From Bacteroidia bacterium (GTDB taxonomy: Bacteria; Bacteroidota; Bacteroidia; Chitinophagales; Saprospiraceae), in contig JAUHXV010000004.1 in NCBI GenBank assembly GCA_030426765.1, positions 36,001 to 100,000 on the forward strand: a stretch of DNA of 64,000 nt, in the 5' to 3' direction. Positions 60,730 through 64,000 of this stretch are shown here, in pieces; position 1 is the first letter of the stretch, and every line of letters starts with the position of its first letter. The notes beneath the pieces are model-generated. The model was not told where the DNA came from, ran no database searches, and saw only the letters and a program-made list of their open reading frames with translations. Position numbers and translations under genes: made by a program.

Positions 60730-61782
60730 TTAGAATTTCGGACAGTATACGCCACGTTGTTGCGGGCCGCATACGTTGTAGATCATTGAGAATTCGAATC
60801 CTCCGTTGCCTCGGCTGGCTGAATTCAGGCTGGATACGTTGATGTCGTAGCTGAAGCCGATTCCCCAGTTGGAGAAGTCAAACCGTGTAGACAGAATGAT
60901 TGCGTCCACCAGAAGTGGTTTTTCAAAGTGGCGGGCTAAGCGCATCCAGGCGCCTAACTGGAAGGATTGGCCATATCCGTCGAGGTTGAATCGGAAACTA
61001 TTACCGGCATTGATTTCGAGCGATGGTCCCTGGCTGAAAACAACAGCACCGGGTACAAGAGACATTTCTTTTCCGGTTTTAAACTCACCACCGGCATGGA
61101 AAACGGTTTTGGTATAATAGGACTCAACGGACTCCTTATTATCAATATCCTGATAAAACGAAAGATTCGCCTGATTCAGGTGATTGAGTGCACCACCAAT
61201 GTAGAAGTTTGAATTTCTGTCCAGCACTGAAAACCATAACAAACCAATCCCAACATCACCAAAGAGGAAGTTGGTAGGCAATTCTACTTCACCGGAATCA
61301 AATGAACCGTTGAATACGCCATTGTCGTTTTGGTTTGGCCATTGAGCGTTCAGATAATCTATGCTTCTTTGTGAGGCACCTGCTTCCACACCGAAGACGA
61401 TGTAATTGGATTTGCGTCTGTCACCGCCTACGCGTCTGGAATAGGATGCGGAGAGTTTAAGCGTGAGTGTCTGGAAATCCAGAGATCCGGCTACGTCACT
61501 CCAGAGATTTCCGCCAAAGCCGAAATAGTCGTAGCGACCTACAGGCATTTTCTGGTCGTAGGATACGCTATAGGTATTGTAAGCACTGGACCCAAGTACA
61601 GAGGCCCATTGATTTCTGTAGTTACCTACGATACGGGTATTACAATTCATGACACCTGTCAGCGCCGGATTGAGGGTCAGTGGTGACATGTAGAATTGAG
61701 AAAAGTGGATATCCTGTCCACGAACTGAACTCAGTGTTAAAATGAATAACAATGAGAGAAAAAAGGCCAGTCTTTTTGCCAT
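60730..61782 (-). CDS. PorP/SprF-family T9SS-associated outer-membrane protein
   Basis: This 350-residue protein has a signal peptide (LAFFLSLLFILTLSSVRGQ) and then DIHFSQFYMSPLTLNPALTG, the hallmark of the PorP/SprF family of outer-membrane barrels. The body has many alternating aromatic strands (FGFGGNLWSDVAGSLDFQTL, IGFSYDINVSSLN) and ends in NGGFEFSMIYNV. Members serve in attachment of PorE/SprB-like proteins to the T9SS and cell surface; genomes carry many copies, often next to giant repeat adhesins. None is adjacent here; the giant HYR protein at the window start is a possible client of the same system. Confidence 0.93.
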   Translation of the reverse strand: MAKRLAFFLSLLFILTLSSVRGQDIHFSQFYMSPLTLNPALTGVMNCNTRIVGNYRNQWASVLGSSAYNTYSVSYDQKMPVGRYDYFGFGGNLWSDVAGSLDFQTLTLKLSASYSRRVGGDRRKSNYIVFGVEAGASQRSIDYLNAQWPNQNDNGVFNGSFDSGEVELPTNFLFGDVGIGLLWFSVLDRNSNFYIGGALNHLNQANLSFYQDIDNKESVESYYTKTVFHAGGEFKTGKEMSLVPGAVVFSQGPSLEINAGNSFRFNLDGYGQSFQLGAWMRLARHFEKPLLVDAIILSTRFDFSNWGIGFSYDINVSSLNSASRGNGGFEFSMIYNVCGPQQRGVYCPKF

Positions 61783-62260
61783 AATAATTAGGTGGTAAAG
61801 ATTCCTGTATAGCAGAAATTTAGTTAAATAATTTTGCGAATGTATAACTTACTGAATTGCAGCGACAATGCCTCTAAAGGAAGGAATTGACCCATTTCAA
61901 GGGTGGAAATATACAAATTCGCTTTTAATTCACTTTTAAATAACGATAGAATCTATTGAATTCATAGAGACCATCAGCATATTATAAGGATAGATACAAA
62001 AACCGCAAAAAAGATGCCTGTCTGGCGACATTTAGGACGGATTTAATTGAATTCCAGAAAAATAAATTTTCGGGAAATTAGTGAGGTAGGCGTTAAGCGC
62101 TTAAATCGTGACAAATTGTGCCGGAAATCTACTATAAATGGATTGGTATGGTGAGATTTATTTTTGGTCTGCTCATCTGTTTGGAGTGTGTTTTAGTTCA
62201 GGTAATAAAAAAGCCATACATCATTTCCGGTGTATGGCTTCTTACTTACTTGTTTAAAGG
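61783..62260. other. AT-rich intergenic region upstream of PorP/SprF
   Basis: No credible ORF is present. On the minus strand TAAATTTC (one mismatch to TANNTTTG) lies ~36 nt before the PorP/SprF ATG. On the plus strand a TATTTTTG at 62159-62166 faces no gene before the terminator at 62211-62240, leaving room only for a short RNA. Confidence 0.4.
62205..62240 (-). terminator. Terminator of the outer-membrane barrel gene
   Basis: AAGCCATACA (62211-62220) pairs perfectly with TGTATGGCTT (62231-62240), followed by a T-run on the minus strand, 20 bp after the stop. Confidence 0.92.
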
Positions 62261-62791
62261 TTAGTTGCCCATACCATGATCGTGGTGTAAGAAAGCTTGT
62301 ATACCGATGCTCAGGCCAAACGACGTGTAGTCAAAATTGTCCCCCTCATTGTTGGCCGTGTTAAAAAATACAGCGGGCTCAATGGCAATAGAGTTGTTCA
62401 GGAACCAGGAGTACCCAACGGATATTCCGAACACACTCCCTCCGTCATCATCCAAACCAAAGCTGGCATCAGCCTGAATAAAAATAGGTTCTGTAACATA
62501 GTATCTCAGGCCTGGAGCCAGATTAAAGGAGGAAGTTGAACTCCCATCATAACTAATGTTAAAAAAACTTATTCCCAAAAGAAATGCAAAATCGTCGGCG
62601 AAGTAGTATCCTGCACTTGGGTTAATATTCAGAATTGAGGAAGACGCCTCATCGTTTTTGTATTTCTGACTTGAAAATCCTAAAGATCCGCCGATCATCC
62701 AGGATTCTTTGCCAACGGTTTGAGCAGAGGCAAGCTGGCCAAAAAACATCATGGCGACGAGTAGGAGTGTAACTTTTGTAAAATTTTTCAT
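62261..62791 (-). CDS. Outer-membrane beta-barrel protein (OmpA/OprF-N-like)
   Basis: This 176-residue protein has a signal peptide (VTLLLVAMMFFGQLASAQ) and eight or so short amphipathic strands with Gly/aromatic turns (WMIGGSLGFSSQKY, AGYYFADDFAFLLGISFFNI, APGLRYYVTEPIFIQADASFG, YTSFGLSIGIQAFL). It has no C-terminal peptidoglycan-binding domain. It may be a small porin or structural barrel and has its own terminator. Confidence 0.85.
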   Translation of the reverse strand: MKNFTKVTLLLVAMMFFGQLASAQTVGKESWMIGGSLGFSSQKYKNDEASSSILNINPSAGYYFADDFAFLLGISFFNISYDGSSTSSFNLAPGLRYYVTEPIFIQADASFGLDDDGGSVFGISVGYSWFLNNSIAIEPAVFFNTANNEGDNFDYTSFGLSIGIQAFLHHDHGMGN

Positions 62792-62933
62792 GGTAGTCCG
62801 TATTTATAGGTTTTTGAATAAGTAATATTAATCATTTATTAATACATATAGAGATTTTTTTACATAGAACTAAAAGTAGGTTTACATTTTCGAGGGAGAA
62901 TTCTGTAGCATTTGTCTGAGGATCCTGACGATC

Positions 62934-63126
62934 GGATTGATAGTATTGCTATCAATCCAATCGTAATATGGCAGCTCAAGTCCTGGTAAAGAAAAAGGTC
63001 ATCCGTGTGTACGAATGACCTTTGATTTTAACTCGCCGTTGCATAAAGCTATGGCGAGCGAATCTCGCCGTTGCATAAAGCTATGGCGAGCGAAGGTTTA
63101 GGATACCGGATTGGCTGCGCCGATCC
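62934..63126. repeat. Series of hairpins in the 62792-63362 gap
   Basis: GGATTGATAG-tattg-CTATCAATCC (62934-62958) is a perfect 10-bp stem. CTCGCC-N15-GGCGAG occurs twice, at 63032-63058 and 63064-63090, within a 32-bp direct repeat. GGATTGG-ctgcg-CCGATCC (one mismatch) is at 63108-63126. With the terminator-like hairpin at 62994-63023 this makes five stems in under 200 bp. No ORF is seen in the gap. Confidence 0.7.
62986..63023 (-). terminator. Terminator-like hairpin downstream of the Fic gene
   Basis: AAAGGTCAT (62994-63002) pairs with ATGACCTTT (63015-63023), followed on the minus strand by TTTTTC. It lies 340 bp beyond the Fic stop, so the Fic transcript or an unannotated RNA would end here. 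Confidence 0.7.
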
Positions 63127-63362
63127 TTTGATGGTGAAGACATAAAACCGTCACAAACAAAGGTGAATGGAGAGATTTTATCTTGTCTCCATAGAAATTA
63201 GGGATTTTGTTGAAAAGGAAATTAGCCGGATCGAATCCATGATTACTTGTGCACTGGAACCAATTGTAATCTTTCGATTCTGTTTATGGCCTGGAATTGT
63301 GTAAAGGCTGGAATTCTGATTTGGCACATGTGTAGGTGTTGTTTTTGCAATCATTTGCTAAC

Positions 63363-63998
63363 TCAACGAGGTGCTTTTAATAGATATGCGGTGCTTCTTC
63401 CGCCGGCTTCGCTTTTTTCAAGGATACCTTTTTTAATCAGATCATTGATGTCCCTGACTGCCGTATCGGAAGAGCATTTGGTGATTTTTGCCCATTTGGA
63501 GGAAGTCAGTTTTCCAATAAACCCATCGAGCAATTTTTGGATCATTACCCTTTGTCTTTCGTTCAGGGAAGCATCTTTGTGCGTATTCCAGAATCGGGCT
63601 TTTTGCATCACATTAGAAAGCGTTTGATCAGTGGCGGACAATGCCCGATCCAAACATCCAAGAAACCATTTAAGCCATGCGGTTATATCCAGCGTTCCTT
63701 TTTGTGTGGTCTCAAGGATATTGTAATAGGCATTTCTTTCGATTTTTATTTGTGCCGACATGCTATAAAAGCGGTTTCTGCTTTCATCGGACCTTGAAAG
63801 TTGCATATCGGTGAGGGCTCGCGCTATACGGCCATTGCCATCATCAAACGGATGGAGGGTGACAAACCATAAATGGGCAATTGCGGCTTTTATGACAGGA
63901 TCCAAGTTTAAATCTGCATTGAACCAATTTATGAAGTGAATCATTTCATCCTGTAAGACCTCCGCATCAGGTGCCTGAAAATGAACAGTCTCCCGACC
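63363..63998 (-). CDS. Fic-family protein with C-terminal winged helix (5'-truncated)
   Basis: The frame stays open to the window end (…GRETVHFQAPDAEVLQDEM… precedes the first internal ATG at 63944), so the N-terminus lies outside the window. The Fic motif is intact: HPFDDGNGRIARAL, with catalytic His and the GNGR anion-binding loop, so it should transfer AMP (or another nucleotide moiety) to hydroxyl side chains. The region before it (VIKAAIAHLWFVTL) is typical. Residues ~145-210 (visible numbering) form a winged helix (LTSSKWAKITKCSSDTAVRDINDLIKKGIL). The inhibitory alpha-helix motif (S/TxxxE(G/N)), if present, would be in the missing part. It has no adjacent antitoxin in view. Confidence 0.92.
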   Translation of the reverse strand, partial: GRETVHFQAPDAEVLQDEMIHFINWFNADLNLDPVIKAAIAHLWFVTLHPFDDGNGRIARALTDMQLSRSDESRNRFYSMSAQIKIERNAYYNILETTQKGTLDITAWLKWFLGCLDRALSATDQTLSNVMQKARFWNTHKDASLNERQRVMIQKLLDGFIGKLTSSKWAKITKCSSDTAVRDINDLIKKGILEKSEAGGRSTAYLLKAPR

Positions 63999-64000
63999 CA

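Noticed and set aside
62994..63023. Fourth copy of the 27-bp TGATGACCTT element
   Set aside because: AAAGGTCAT/ATGACCTTT there is a hairpin with T-run; the second block TGCGAT is missing and no gene follows at the right distance.
63247..63627. 126-residue plus-strand frame at the right end
   Set aside because: Most of it is antisense to the Fic gene, which has an intact HPFDDGNGR motif.

Overview
The window looks like chromosomal DNA of a member of the Bacteroidota, most likely a Saprospiria-type (Saprospiraceae-like) marine or sludge bacterium. This is inferred from several things: type IX secretion (T9SS) parts (PorW/SprE at 55875, PorP/SprF at 60730), two proteins with T9SS C-terminal sorting domains (2-6820 and 12039-13040), a giant HYR-type Cys-rich repeat protein, Bacteroidota-style TANNTTTG promoter elements before many genes, few Shine-Dalgarno sequences, and a Bacteroidota-type DksA-like gene next to lspA. 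No rRNA, tRNA, prophage, CRISPR array or transposase gene was recognised.

Layout. 1-8 kb: the 3' part of a giant surface repeat protein, then a WecA/MraY-like sugar-phosphate transferase. 8-20 kb: a desaturase, OsmC, a LolD/FtsX-type ABC pair, an exported intradiol-dioxygenase-like protein with a D-Ala-D-Ala dipeptidase, a MoxR ATPase, small membrane proteins, trhO, and a histone-H1-like/DksA fusion next to lspA. 20-35 kb: two tandem ArsR-type regulators, tsaB, a CtpA-type protease, rhomboid, prolyl oligopeptidase, a PfkB kinase, a glycosyltransferase, an ABC exporter, radC, a four-helix-bundle protein and a transsulfuration enzyme. 35-44 kb: a coherent minus-strand block built around a sigma factor / membrane TPR protein / exported TPR-CHAT protease operon. 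44-54 kb: a DASS transporter, split transketolase, HU, and a peptide-type ABC importer without its ATPases. 54-64 kb: cell-envelope genes (M23 peptidase, PorW, bactofilin, PorP/SprF, an outer-membrane barrel) and a truncated Fic protein.

The most striking observation is in the 35-44 kb block. Three secreted or lipoprotein genes flanking the sigma/TPR/CHAT operon (35385-36992, 37125-37967, 42699-43868) each carry the same 27-bp element upstream, in the same orientation: TGATGACCTTKTG-N8-TGCGAT with invariant spacing. This looks like a private promoter or operator and suggests a small envelope regulon: a sigma factor, a candidate membrane anti-sigma/TPR protein, a periplasmic caspase-like CHAT protein, and three extracytoplasmic outputs including a papain-like protease.

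Intergenic DNA is unusually structured. A 20-bp palindrome (CCCCGTGCTTTAGCTCGGGG) and relatives recur at least ten times, including a five-unit array with a 59-bp period. Many other gaps hold mosaic low-complexity word arrays that abut or overlap stop codons. Several starts were moved from the longest reading frame because the extended N-termini run through these repeats or through promoter elements.
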